A stretch of 64,000 bases of DNA from Fen-1308 sp035319125 (GTDB lineage: Bacteria; Nitrospirota; Thermodesulfovibrionia; Thermodesulfovibrionales; Dissulfurispiraceae): NCBI GenBank assembly GCA_035319125.1, contig DATHDG010000014.1, positions 218,164 through 282,163 on the forward strand. Reading direction: 5' to 3'. The first letter of the stretch is position 1; the number at the start of each line of letters is the position of its first letter. The position numbers and the translations under genes are program-made. Of the stretch, positions 16,901 to 25,126 are shown piece after piece. The notes under the pieces were generated by a model. That model was given only the letters and a program-made list of their open reading frames with translations. It was not told the DNA's origin and searched no databases.

Positions 16901-17350
16901 ATGATGAAAGAAGAATATTTTTCAGAACTTTTGAAGGAGCTAAAGCTTAAGGCAACATCGAAACGCCTGGCTGTGCTTTCAGTCCTCTCAGGAATGGAGG
17001 CTTATGCAAGCCCGGAAGAGATCTGGCAAAACCTTAGGTTGAAAATTGGCACAATCGGCTTGCCGACGGTCTACCGCATACTGGAGGAACTTGCCGGAAA
17101 GGGTGTAATTGCCCGCATTATACACCCGAGCAGACAGCTCTATTATTATTATTGCGGGAACGCTGGTCATCATCATCATTTTATATGCGTGTCGTGCAGG
17201 AAGGTGCAAGATATCAACTTCTGTGCATCGAAGGAAATTGAATGTGAAGTGTCTGGAAGGTTGAACGGGAGAGTGCTGTCACACGTACTGCAAATAGACG
17301 GTCTTTGCAGAGAGTGCTCCATCCAAAAGAGGTATAGAAAATATTCATGA
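16901..17350 (+). CDS. zur: Fur-family metalloregulator, probable zinc-responsive Zur
   Basis: Fur-family repressors bind DNA when loaded with metal. The 149-residue protein has the winged-helix part (YASPEEIWQNL, GLPTVYRILEELAGKGVI) and the metal-binding dimer domain with a histidine run GHHHHFICVSC and a C-terminal CREC that completes a two-CxxC structural zinc site. It is the first gene of an operon with a zinc ABC transporter and overlaps znuA by 4 bases, which favours Zur over Fur. The ATG at 16901 has no clear ribosome site. Confidence 0.88.
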   Translation: MMKEEYFSELLKELKLKATSKRLAVLSVLSGMEAYASPEEIWQNLRLKIGTIGLPTVYRILEELAGKGVIARIIHPSRQLYYYYCGNAGHHHHFICVSCRKVQDINFCASKEIECEVSGRLNGRVLSHVLQIDGLCRECSIQKRYRKYS

Positions 17351-18306
17351 TAAGATTTGTAATATTCGCTTTAACTGTATTTTTGTCGGTTACATGTGTG
17401 TCCTGCCAGAAAACTGATATAACACACGGTCAGGATGAAAAGAGAAAGATCAGGGTGGTTACCAGTCTATTTCCTCTATATGACTTTGTCCGGGCAATCG
17501 GTAAAGAAAGGGTCGATGTATCTCTGATGCTTCCTCCGGGCGTTGAACCCCATAGTTTCGAACCCAGACCCGCTGACATTCTAGGCCTTAACAACACAGA
17601 TATTTTTGTATATACAAATCAGTTCATGGAGCCATGGGTGTCAGGCATAATCAAAGGCATCGATAATAAACATATCCTTGTCATAGATTCCAGCAAGGGC
17701 ATACGATTTATCGAAGAGAATGATGAGGAACACAAAGACGGGCACCATCTTGATGATCATGGGCATGTTGGTATGGACCCTCATGTCTGGCTGGATCTTC
17801 GTAATAGCATGGTAATGGTGGACAATATCTGTAACGGTCTTATAGTGAAGGACCCTGCCAACGAGATTTATTACCGCAAGAACGCAGAGCAATATAAGGC
17901 TGTGCTCAGAGGGCTCGATGATAAATTCAGACAGGGGCTCGGCAACTGCGATAAAAAGACATTCATCAACGGCGGACATTTTGCATTCGGCTATCTTGCT
18001 GCGAGATATAATCTGCAATACCTTTCGGCATATGGTTTTTCTCCGGATGCAGAGCCTGCTCCGGGACAGCTGATCATGATAAGCAAAATCATGAAGCGGA
18101 AGGGATTGCATTATATCTTCTACGAAGAGCTATTAGCGCCGAATGTAGCTGAGGCTATTTCGCGGGAGACAGGAGCTAAACTTCTTTTTTTGCATGGTGC
18201 GCATAATGTAAGCAGCGAAGAATTCAAGCATGGAATTTCATTTGTGGCTATCATGGAAAAGAACTTGGAAAACCTTGAGACAGGACTGCAATGCCGGAAC
18301 AAATAA
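17347..18306 (+). CDS. znuA: Zinc ABC transporter substrate-binding lipoprotein
   Basis: This is the periplasmic zinc-capturing component of a cluster-9 ABC importer. A hydrophobic leader ends at a likely lipidated Cys20. The mature part has TSLFPLYDFVRAIG, PPGVEPHSFEP with a metal ligand histidine, a histidine/acidic loop (EEHKDGHHLDDHGHVGMDPH) and later INGGHFAFGYLAARY and FYEELLAPNVAEAISRETGA. The His-rich loop is typical of zinc rather than manganese binders. It overlaps znuC by 16 bases. Confidence 0.93.
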   Translation: MIRFVIFALTVFLSVTCVSCQKTDITHGQDEKRKIRVVTSLFPLYDFVRAIGKERVDVSLMLPPGVEPHSFEPRPADILGLNNTDIFVYTNQFMEPWVSGIIKGIDNKHILVIDSSKGIRFIEENDEEHKDGHHLDDHGHVGMDPHVWLDLRNSMVMVDNICNGLIVKDPANEIYYRKNAEQYKAVLRGLDDKFRQGLGNCDKKTFINGGHFAFGYLAARYNLQYLSAYGFSPDAEPAPGQLIMISKIMKRKGLHYIFYEELLAPNVAEAISRETGAKLLFLHGAHNVSSEEFKHGISFVAIMEKNLENLETGLQCRNK

Positions 18307-19103
18307 TTTGTGCCGACAGGCTTTGTTACAGATATAATTCTGCCGACGTTATCAATAATATTTCATTTGATATTGCGGCGGGTGACTATATTGGACTTGT
18401 CGGCCCGAACGGATCAGGCAAATCGACTCTCATACGGCTTATCCTGGGTCTTTTGGTTCCTACGGCAGGCAACCTCACACTCTTCGGTCATCCATCGATC
18501 GAAATGAAATGCAGGGAACGCATAGGATATCTTCCGCAAAAACTGAATTTTTTTAATCCCTTCTTTCCATCTACAGTCAGAGAAATCGTCTCGCTCGGGC
18601 TTCTATCCGGCAGGAAACTGCCTAAGCGACTTGGTTTAGCTGATATCGAAAAGATAGGCAGGATCCTTGATATTCTCGGTATTTCTCATCTGTCCGATAA
18701 AGCCATCGGCGACCTTTCAGGAGGTCAGCAGCAAAGAGTTTTTATTGCAAGGGCACTTGTCAATATGCCTGAACTGCTTCTTCTTGACGAGCCGACAACG
18801 GCTCTGGACCCTGAGACAAGAGATAATTTTTTTGAATTGATGAATAGGCTCAATAGCGAAAGAAAGGTCACTATAATACTCGTTACACATGATACCGGCA
18901 GTATAGGGAAATATGCATCCAAGCTGCTTTATATTGACAAAGAGGTAATATTCTTCGGCGGATTTGATGAGTTCTGCCTGTCTGGAGATATGACTGCTTT
19001 CTTTGGGGCTTCTTCTCAGCATGTTATATGTCATAGGCATGATCATGAATTTTTAAACTTGAAGTCTGGGAATAAGACAGACAGCAGGCAAAATATGGAA
19101 TAG
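18291..19103 (+). CDS. znuC: Zinc ABC transporter ATP-binding protein
   Basis: This is the ATPase of the zinc importer. Walker A is GPNGSGKST, the signature is LSGGQQQRVFIARALV and Walker B is LLLLDEPTTALD, followed by the switch histidine in LVTHD. The 270-residue protein extends past the usual core with a C-terminal tail containing CHRHDHEF, which could touch metal. It begins inside the end of znuA and ends two bases before znuB. Confidence 0.94.
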   Translation: MPEQIICADRLCYRYNSADVINNISFDIAAGDYIGLVGPNGSGKSTLIRLILGLLVPTAGNLTLFGHPSIEMKCRERIGYLPQKLNFFNPFFPSTVREIVSLGLLSGRKLPKRLGLADIEKIGRILDILGISHLSDKAIGDLSGGQQQRVFIARALVNMPELLLLDEPTTALDPETRDNFFELMNRLNSERKVTIILVTHDTGSIGKYASKLLYIDKEVIFFGGFDEFCLSGDMTAFFGASSQHVICHRHDHEFLNLKSGNKTDSRQNME

Positions 19104-19105
19104 AG

Positions 19106-19927
19106 ATGGCGATAATGGAATATCTGCAATACGGTTTTATACAAAGAGCGATTATAGCGGGTGCTTTCATCTCGGTGCTCTGCTCAACGCTTGGAGTCTT
19201 GCTTGTACTGAGGAGATTGTCACTCATTGGTGACGGCCTGGCGCATGTCACCTTCGGAAGTGTTGCGCTGGGGTTGCTATTTGGCGCCTATCCAGTTTAT
19301 GTGTCTCTGCCTGTTGTCATGGCAAGTTCTTTAGGGATATTGAAGCTGATGGATAGGGCGCGTATTTTCGGGGACGCTGCTATTGGAATACTGTCCGCTC
19401 TCGGAATTGCTGGTGGAGTTATGATAGCGAGTCTGGCCGGCGGTTTCAATGTGGATTTGTTCAGCTATCTGTTCGGCAATATCCTTTCAATAAGCAAACA
19501 GGAAGTTTATATATCCGTCATATTATCAATCTTGGTTTTGATCATGATTATTCTTAACTATCATGATATTTTTTCGATTACATTCGATGAAGAGTTTGCG
19601 AAAGCGGGAGGCATAGCCACTCAAAAGCTTAACGCCATGATTGTCATGTTTACTTCTGTTACTGTAGTGCTTACTATGAAAGTGGTAGGTATCATGCTTA
19701 CATCAGCTCTTCTCATATTTCCTGCTGTTACTGCATTTCAAATTGCCGGCAGTTTTAAGTATTCGCTCGTTGCAGCTGCTTGTATTTCCTTGATCTGTGT
19801 TATGCTTGGCATTGTGCTGTCGCTGTTTCTCAACCTGCCCACCGGAGCAACGATAGTCCTTGTCAATGCATTCTTATTGCTGACGGTTTATGTCTACAAG
19901 AGGACTCACAGTAGCGGGCACATTTGA
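19106..19927 (+). CDS. znuB: Zinc ABC transporter permease
   Basis: This integral membrane subunit of the zinc importer has about eight hydrophobic segments across 273 residues. Family segments include LSLIGDGLAHVTFGSVALG, FGDAAIGILSALGIA and VVGIMLTSALLIFPAVTA. It completes the znuACB set directly downstream of the Fur-family gene. The next gene, an ABC-2 exporter ATPase, follows after 20 bases and may share the transcript. Confidence 0.94.
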   Translation: MAIMEYLQYGFIQRAIIAGAFISVLCSTLGVLLVLRRLSLIGDGLAHVTFGSVALGLLFGAYPVYVSLPVVMASSLGILKLMDRARIFGDAAIGILSALGIAGGVMIASLAGGFNVDLFSYLFGNILSISKQEVYISVILSILVLIMIILNYHDIFSITFDEEFAKAGGIATQKLNAMIVMFTSVTVVLTMKVVGIMLTSALLIFPAVTAFQIAGSFKYSLVAAACISLICVMLGIVLSLFLNLPTGATIVLVNAFLLLTVYVYKRTHSSGHI

Positions 19928-19947
19928 GCAGAATCAGGAAGATTGAT

Positions 19948-20781
19948 ATGGTAAAAGTTGAAAATATTTCAAAATCATACGGCAGGATCATAGCTGTAAA
20001 GGGAGTTTCATTCGAAATTCAGGATGGCGAGGTATTTGGTTTACTCGGACCCAACGGAGCAGGAAAGACGACCATTATAAAAATGCTGACGACCCTCTCA
20101 AAGCCCAGCAGAGGAGTTTGCAGCATAGGCGGGATTAATGTTGTGTCGAGCCCTTTGCAGATCAAGCGGCTTATCGGTGTGGTCCCGCAGGAAAACAATC
20201 TCGACAGGGAATTGACGGCATATGAAAACCTCTATATTTATTCTTTGTTTCACAATGTGGAAAACCACAGGGCAAAGATAGGGGAAGCTCTCAGGATAGT
20301 AGGCCTCTCGGACAGGCGGGATTCTCTGGCACATCATTTTTCCGGAGGAATGCAGCGGCGGCTTCTGCTCGCACGCGCGTTGCTGCCTGAACCTAAGGTG
20401 CTGTTCCTGGATGAACCTTCGATCGGACTTGATCCTCAGATCAGGAGGCAGATGTGGGATGTCATCAGGAAGACGCGAATAGAAGGAAGGACAGTAGTTC
20501 TTACAACTCATTATATTGAAGAAGCTGAAGCCCTTTGTGACAGGGTCGGTATTCTGTCTAAAGGTGGCCTGGTGGCGCTTGACACGCCCGCTCATTTGAA
20601 GGCTAGCGTGGGTGAATATGTTGCTGAATTTATCGATCAAGATGGCAGACTCGTGCAGCAGATCTGTAAAACGCGTGAGGCAGCGCATGAGATTGCTAAG
20701 AGCACGTATGATGGAGTAACAATAAGAAAAACAAATCTGGAGGATGTCTTCATTAAGCTTACCGGAGAACGCATAGAATGA
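19948..20781 (+). CDS. ABC-2 type exporter ATPase (DrrA/NodI-like)
   Basis: This is the ATP-binding half of a two-gene ABC-2 exporter. Walker A is GPNGAGKTT, the signature is FSGGMQRRLLLARALL and Walker B is VLFLDEPSIGLDPQ, with LTTHYIEEAEALCDRV after it, as in DrrA-type proteins. The ATG at 19948 follows an AGGAAG and gives 277 residues; an upstream TTG at 19924 overlapping znuB is less likely. It overlaps the permease gene by 4 bases. Substrate unknown. Confidence 0.92.
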   Translation: MVKVENISKSYGRIIAVKGVSFEIQDGEVFGLLGPNGAGKTTIIKMLTTLSKPSRGVCSIGGINVVSSPLQIKRLIGVVPQENNLDRELTAYENLYIYSLFHNVENHRAKIGEALRIVGLSDRRDSLAHHFSGGMQRRLLLARALLPEPKVLFLDEPSIGLDPQIRRQMWDVIRKTRIEGRTVVLTTHYIEEAEALCDRVGILSKGGLVALDTPAHLKASVGEYVAEFIDQDGRLVQQICKTREAAHEIAKSTYDGVTIRKTNLEDVFIKLTGERIE

Positions 20782-21527
20782 TTCACACGCCTGGTTGGTA
20801 TCCGATATTTCTGAGAGAGATGCTGCTCTTCAAAAGGAAACTTCTGAGGCTGGGCTACCTTTTTTCTGCTATGGTAGTTCCCATTATCTATCTTATAGTT
20901 TTTGGTTTCGGTCTTGGCAAGAGTGTGCGGATAGGCAGTGGAGATTACATCTCTTTTCTTATCCCAGGCCTTGTGGCCATGAGTTCGATGAACAATTCAT
21001 ATAACTGGGTATCAAGCGCTCTTAATTTGAATAGAATTTACTTTAAGACCTTTCAGGTCTTTGTCCAGGCTCCGATAAGATCATCGTCCATAATGATAGG
21101 AGAGGTTCTGGCGGGAATGGTGAAAGGCCTTTTTGCTTCAGTTCTCATAATTGCGGTAGGTATCATTGCATCATCGGCAAAGTTCATCACTTTGCCTTTT
21201 ATCGTTGCACTGCTGATCAATTGTCTTCTATTTTCAAGCCTCGGCGTGATTACCGGCATGATTTCAAAGTCGCATGAGGATACCGCAACTTACACGAACT
21301 TTTTCATAATGCCGATGGCTTTTTTCAGCGGAACTTTCTTCCCTGTAGACCGCATGCCGGTGGTAGCGAAATATCTCATGTATGCGGTTCCGCTGACCCA
21401 TACCAATATTCTGATCAGAAAGATGGCCTTCGATTCTGCGGCGATGGTTTCTTTAGCAATTCTCGTGCTGTACGCTGCAGCTTTCTTTTCATGCGGGACA
21501 TATCTGATAAGGAATTACAGTGAATAG
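20778..21527 (+). CDS. ABC-2 type exporter permease (DrrB/NodJ-like)
   Basis: The 249-residue membrane protein has about six hydrophobic segments and the ABC-2 family features SFLIPGLVAMSSMNNSYN, EVLAGMVKGLFASVLI and MPMAFFSGTFFPVDRMP. It is translationally coupled to the preceding ATPase gene and forms the membrane pore of the exporter. Nothing in the sequence indicates the cargo. Confidence 0.92.
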   Translation: MIHTPGWYPIFLREMLLFKRKLLRLGYLFSAMVVPIIYLIVFGFGLGKSVRIGSGDYISFLIPGLVAMSSMNNSYNWVSSALNLNRIYFKTFQVFVQAPIRSSSIMIGEVLAGMVKGLFASVLIIAVGIIASSAKFITLPFIVALLINCLLFSSLGVITGMISKSHEDTATYTNFFIMPMAFFSGTFFPVDRMPVVAKYLMYAVPLTHTNILIRKMAFDSAAMVSLAILVLYAAAFFSCGTYLIRNYSE

Positions 21528-21577
21528 GCCGCTGCAGGTGAATTGCGCGGAGAAGACCGGTAGCATAGGCAACCTTC

Positions 21578-22087
21578 TTATAGTGCGTTTGGGTTAAATG
21601 AAAGATATTTGTTAATTTCGCACTCAAAATGGCCACTGAAATTGCCACTGCCAAGAAATTGCCTTATCTCTTTTAGGTCCCAGAAGGCTACTTCGTCAAT
21701 CTCCTGCCGGTTGGGCGAAAATGGTCCGTTATGAATCACCTTATATGTGAAAACCATTTCGCTTTCATTAGTATCGGTATAAACATACGAGTATAACGGC
21801 GCCATATCGGCCATGTCGATTCCCAGTTCTTCTTTCATTTCCCTTGATGCGGCAGACCTTAAGTCTTCTCCGGGGGAGACATGGCCTCCAACCGAGGTGT
21901 CCCACTTGCCCGGCTCTATATCCTTGCTCATAGACCTCTTCTGTAGCAGCATCTGACGGCTGTCGTTGAATACCAGTACATGCACTACCTTGTGCAATAA
22001 ATGAGGATTTTTGTGAACCTCTGAACGCGGGCGGACAGACATGACTGATCCTTCCGAGTCTACAATCTCTATGAGTTCATCATCCAT
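21578..22087 (-). CDS. Nudix hydrolase
   Basis: Nudix enzymes cleave nucleoside diphosphates linked to another moiety. The box GGHVSPGEDLRSAASREMKE followed by ELGI matches G-x5-E-x7-R-E-x2-E-E-x-G fully. The N-terminal IEIVDSEGSVMSVRPRSEVHK and VHVLVFNDSRQMLLQKRS resemble the YfcD/isopentenyl-isomerase-like subgroup, whose substrates are uncertain. At 169 residues it is of normal size. It converges on the ABC-2 permease and is divergent from pgpA. Confidence 0.92.
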   Translation of the reverse strand: MDDELIEIVDSEGSVMSVRPRSEVHKNPHLLHKVVHVLVFNDSRQMLLQKRSMSKDIEPGKWDTSVGGHVSPGEDLRSAASREMKEELGIDMADMAPLYSYVYTDTNESEMVFTYKVIHNGPFSPNRQEIDEVAFWDLKEIRQFLGSGNFSGHFECEINKYLSFNPNAL

Positions 22088-22147
22088 TAAGATACATTAT
22101 CAAACGATGGAATGCTGCGTAAAGAAAGTATGATAGAATATTAGCCA

Positions 22148-22600
22148 ATGAAAGATGCGGCTGGTTTTCTTTCAAAGGCTTTAGCGACTGTTTTTTATCT
22201 TGGCTTTATCCCTATTGCCCCGGGAACCTTCGGGACGCTTGCAGCAATGATATTAATATGGACGGTCAGGCCGTCACCTGCATGGCAGCTTGTTATTTTG
22301 CTTGTGTCTCTGCTGGTCGGCATCAAGGTTTCAGGCATCGCTGAAATGGCTTTCGGAGAAAAGGACTGCAGGCATATCGTGGTCGATGAATTTGTCGGGT
22401 ATCTCTGCTCAATTATATTCCTACCTCTTACGCCTTCATATATGGTAGCTGCCTTTTTATTATTTCGCGTTTTCGATATAATCAAGCCGTCACCCATACG
22501 CCTGATCGAGCAGATTGGCGGGGGCGCCGGCATAATGCTTGACGATGTGGTTGCCGGCTTGATTGCTAATGTATTGCTTCAGGTTGTGCATGTGATATAA
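22148..22600 (+). CDS. pgpA: Phosphatidylglycerophosphatase A
   Basis: PgpA dephosphorylates phosphatidylglycerol phosphate to phosphatidylglycerol in the inner membrane. The 150-residue protein shows the N-terminal FIPIAPGTFGTLAAM motif, the active-site segment HIVVDEFVGY and the C-terminal FRVFDIIKPSPIR and GIMLDDVVAGL, with about four hydrophobic segments. It begins a run of pgpA, thpR, recA and recX; cinA, often found between pgpA and recA in related bacteria, is absent. Confidence 0.94.
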   Translation: MKDAAGFLSKALATVFYLGFIPIAPGTFGTLAAMILIWTVRPSPAWQLVILLVSLLVGIKVSGIAEMAFGEKDCRHIVVDEFVGYLCSIIFLPLTPSYMVAAFLLFRVFDIIKPSPIRLIEQIGGGAGIMLDDVVAGLIANVLLQVVHVI

Positions 22601-22619
22601 CGCCCTTAGACTTATAATC

Positions 22620-23186
22620 ATGAGATCTTTTATCGCTATAGAGATTCCGGAATCCGTCAGAGTTGCCCTCAAGGATGTTATAAAGATAATGGCTGTCGAC
22701 TCAGGGGGTGTAAGATGGGTTCAGCCTGCGAATATCCATTTAACATTGAAGTTTCTCGGAGAAGTGCGTGACGATATCGTACCGGAGATCGCATGCAGGC
22801 TAGAACTTATTGGAAAGAATCACAGTCCGTTTGAGATAGAGGCTTCCGGTGCAGGTGCATTCCCAAGCCTGCGTGATCCGAATGTAATATGGGTCGGGCT
22901 GGGCAGATCCGGGCAGCTGGAGGCGCTGGTCGAAGATATTGAGAAATCTCTCGCTGAAATAGGATTTCAACGTGAGCATAAAAGCTTTTCGCCACACCTC
23001 ACTATCGGAAGGGTAAAGGAAAAGAGAGGCATCAATTCTATCATTAAGATGCTGGCTACATATAATGAGACCTTTTTTGGTAGTATAGAAGTGCGCGAAA
23101 TCTTGTTGATGAAAAGCATACTGAAAGCTTCAGGAGCAGAGTATTCAAAGATTGCTTCATGCAGGCTTCATCAAGTTAATTCATAA
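22620..23186 (+). CDS. thpR: RNA 2',3'-cyclic phosphodiesterase
   Basis: ThpR (LigT-like) belongs to the 2H phosphoesterases, which open 2',3'-cyclic phosphates in RNA. Both catalytic histidine motifs are present, NIHLTLKFLG and SPHLTIGRVK, in a 188-residue protein beginning MRSFIAIEIPESVR. It lies 14 bases upstream of recA and is likely co-transcribed with it. Confidence 0.92.
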   Translation: MRSFIAIEIPESVRVALKDVIKIMAVDSGGVRWVQPANIHLTLKFLGEVRDDIVPEIACRLELIGKNHSPFEIEASGAGAFPSLRDPNVIWVGLGRSGQLEALVEDIEKSLAEIGFQREHKSFSPHLTIGRVKEKRGINSIIKMLATYNETFFGSIEVREILLMKSILKASGAEYSKIASCRLHQVNS

Positions 23187-23199
23187 GGAGGAAGACATA

Positions 23200-24222
23200 A
23201 TGAATAAGGATAAACTCAAGGCCCTGGAAATGGCTATTTCCCAGATTGAGAGGAGCTTTGGGAAAGGCTCCATCATGCGTCTGGGATCCGGTGAGGTGGC
23301 TGAGGGTGTTCAGGCAATACCGACGGGTTCTCTCACGCTTGATATTGCGACTGGGATAGGAGGGTTTCCCAGGGGCAGGGTAGTTGAGATATATGGACCT
23401 GAATCATCAGGCAAGACTACGCTTGCGCTTAATGCCATTGCTCAGGCACAAAAGTCTGGCGGTGTGGCGGCATTCATCGACGCTGAACATGCATTGGATG
23501 TCAATTATGCAGCTAAACTGGGTGTCAACATCGAGGACCTTCTGGTGTCTCAGCCGGATACAGGTGAACAGGCGCTTGAAGTGGCAGAAACACTTGTCCG
23601 AAGCGGAGCTATAGATATAGTGGTCGTAGACTCGGTTGCAGCTTTGGTGCCGAAGGCGGAAATAGAGGGCGAGATGGGAGATGCCCATATGGGATTGCAG
23701 GCCAGGCTTATGAGTCAGGCTCTCAGGAAGCTGACGGCTGCAATATCCAAATCGCTGACAACGGTAATATTCATAAACCAGATAAGAATGAAAATCGGGG
23801 TTATGTTTGGAAATCCTGAAACAACGACCGGCGGAACAGCTCTGAAATTCTATTCTTCTATGAGACTTGATATAAGGAAGATTGATAATCTCAAGGACGG
23901 ACAAGAGACAATAGGGGGCAGGGTAAGGGTAAAGATAGTAAAGAATAAAGTTGCGCCTCCGTTCAGACAGGCTGAGTTTGATATTTATTTCAACGAGGGG
24001 ATATCAAGGGTCGGCGAGATCATTGATCTGGGCGTTGAGAAGAATATTGTAGAAAAATCGGGTGCCTGGTATAGCTATGCTGGCAATAGGATAGGACAGG
24101 GCAGGGAGAATGTCAGAGAATTTCTCAAGAATAATCCTGAAACTGCACGCGAAATAGAGCAGAAAATAGTAGAGGTTTATGGGCTTAGGGCTGGTGCAGC
24201 AGGCGAATCAAAAACTAAATAG
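23200..24222 (+). CDS. recA: Recombinase RecA
   Basis: RecA forms ATP-dependent filaments on single-stranded DNA for strand exchange and SOS induction. The 340-residue protein has Walker A GPESSGKTT (residues 66-74), the MAW-like VVVDSVAALVPKAEIEGEMGD, loop L2 region IRMKIGVMFGNPETTTGG and an AGAAGES-type tail. The ATG at 23200 follows AAGGAGGAAG. An earlier in-frame start within thpR lacks this signal. No LexA-type box was recognised upstream. Confidence 0.98.
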   Translation: MNKDKLKALEMAISQIERSFGKGSIMRLGSGEVAEGVQAIPTGSLTLDIATGIGGFPRGRVVEIYGPESSGKTTLALNAIAQAQKSGGVAAFIDAEHALDVNYAAKLGVNIEDLLVSQPDTGEQALEVAETLVRSGAIDIVVVDSVAALVPKAEIEGEMGDAHMGLQARLMSQALRKLTAAISKSLTTVIFINQIRMKIGVMFGNPETTTGGTALKFYSSMRLDIRKIDNLKDGQETIGGRVRVKIVKNKVAPPFRQAEFDIYFNEGISRVGEIIDLGVEKNIVEKSGAWYSYAGNRIGQGRENVREFLKNNPETAREIEQKIVEVYGLRAGAAGESKTK

Positions 24223-24265
24223 GTATTTGATATAGAGTGTACTATTGGGACTTGAGGTCTAATAG

Positions 24266-24751
24266 TTGGAAAGCTTTAATGACGATTATCAGAAGGCTTT
24301 GCGGTATGCATTTCTACTGCTTAGATATCGTGACAGAAGTGAAAACGAAATTGTCCAGAGGCTTAAGAGAAAGGGATTCTCTGAAGATACAGGTAGAAGC
24401 ATTGGAATTTATTTGAAGGAACGGGGATTTATAGACGACGTCAGGCTTGCAGAGGCGCTTAAGAAGGCGGCTGTTGAGCAAAAACACTTAGGCAGAAGAG
24501 GAGTTCTGCATTATATGCTTTTAAGGGGTATTCCGAGTGAGCTCATAGATCGCATTGCAGGAAATGACGATGAATACCTGGAAAGTGCCTGTGCTTTTAT
24601 CGATAAGAAAGCTAAGCAAATACGCGGACTTGAACGCATTGATATGAAAAAGAGGCTATGGGCCGCACTGGTAAGAAAAGGCTTCGCAACAGAGATCATA
24701 AAGCGTGCAATGAAGTTACATTTCGATAACGAGGAAATATCTGAAGAATAA
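24266..24751 (+). CDS. recX: Regulatory protein RecX
   Basis: RecX modulates RecA filaments. The 161-residue protein contains the three-helix repeats typical of RecX, with ALRYAFLLLRYRDRSENEIVQRL at the start, then YLKERGFIDDVRLAEAL and RRGVLHYMLLRGI. It starts with TTG at 24266 behind a GAGGT, 43 bases after recA. Confidence 0.9.
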   Translation: MESFNDDYQKALRYAFLLLRYRDRSENEIVQRLKRKGFSEDTGRSIGIYLKERGFIDDVRLAEALKKAAVEQKHLGRRGVLHYMLLRGIPSELIDRIAGNDDEYLESACAFIDKKAKQIRGLERIDMKKRLWAALVRKGFATEIIKRAMKLHFDNEEISEE

Positions 24752-24776
24752 AAATATGAGACAGGAGGGTGATAGT

Positions 24777-25115
24777 ATGATGAAAATTTTGATGGTCGTA
24801 TTATGTTTGACTGCATTGGTGCTAATCGGATGTTCTTCATCACAGATCAAATACACTCAGGACGAGATTAAAGATTATCCTGTAGAAATGCAGGAACACA
24901 TAATAAAGGGTGAAGTTATCCCCGGAATGACCCCTACTCAGGTGCGCTATGCATGGGGTGCGCCCGACGAAGTCAGGCTGTCTACTTCGGTCGATGGAAG
25001 GCCTCAGGAACTTTGGACATATTCTTCTACGATGGGCATGTTTAAAACGAGACTTACATTCATCGACGGCAAGCTGACTTCTATCGTGAGCTCAGAGCCA
25101 GGCAGGGTGAAGTAG
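24777..25115 (+). CDS. BamE/SmpA-like lipoprotein
   Basis: This 112-residue protein has a lipoprotein signal (hydrophobic stretch then LIGC) and a small domain with GEVIPGMTPTQVRYAWGAPDEV, which resembles the helix-turn region of BamE-like outer-membrane assembly factors. BamE supports beta-barrel insertion, but the resemblance here is limited to the fold signature. The ATG at 24777 is placed by AGGAGGGTG upstream. It sits between recX and alaS. Confidence 0.75.
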   Translation: MMKILMVVLCLTALVLIGCSSSQIKYTQDEIKDYPVEMQEHIIKGEVIPGMTPTQVRYAWGAPDEVRLSTSVDGRPQELWTYSSTMGMFKTRLTFIDGKLTSIVSSEPGRVK

Positions 25116-25126
25116 ACAGAGGACAT

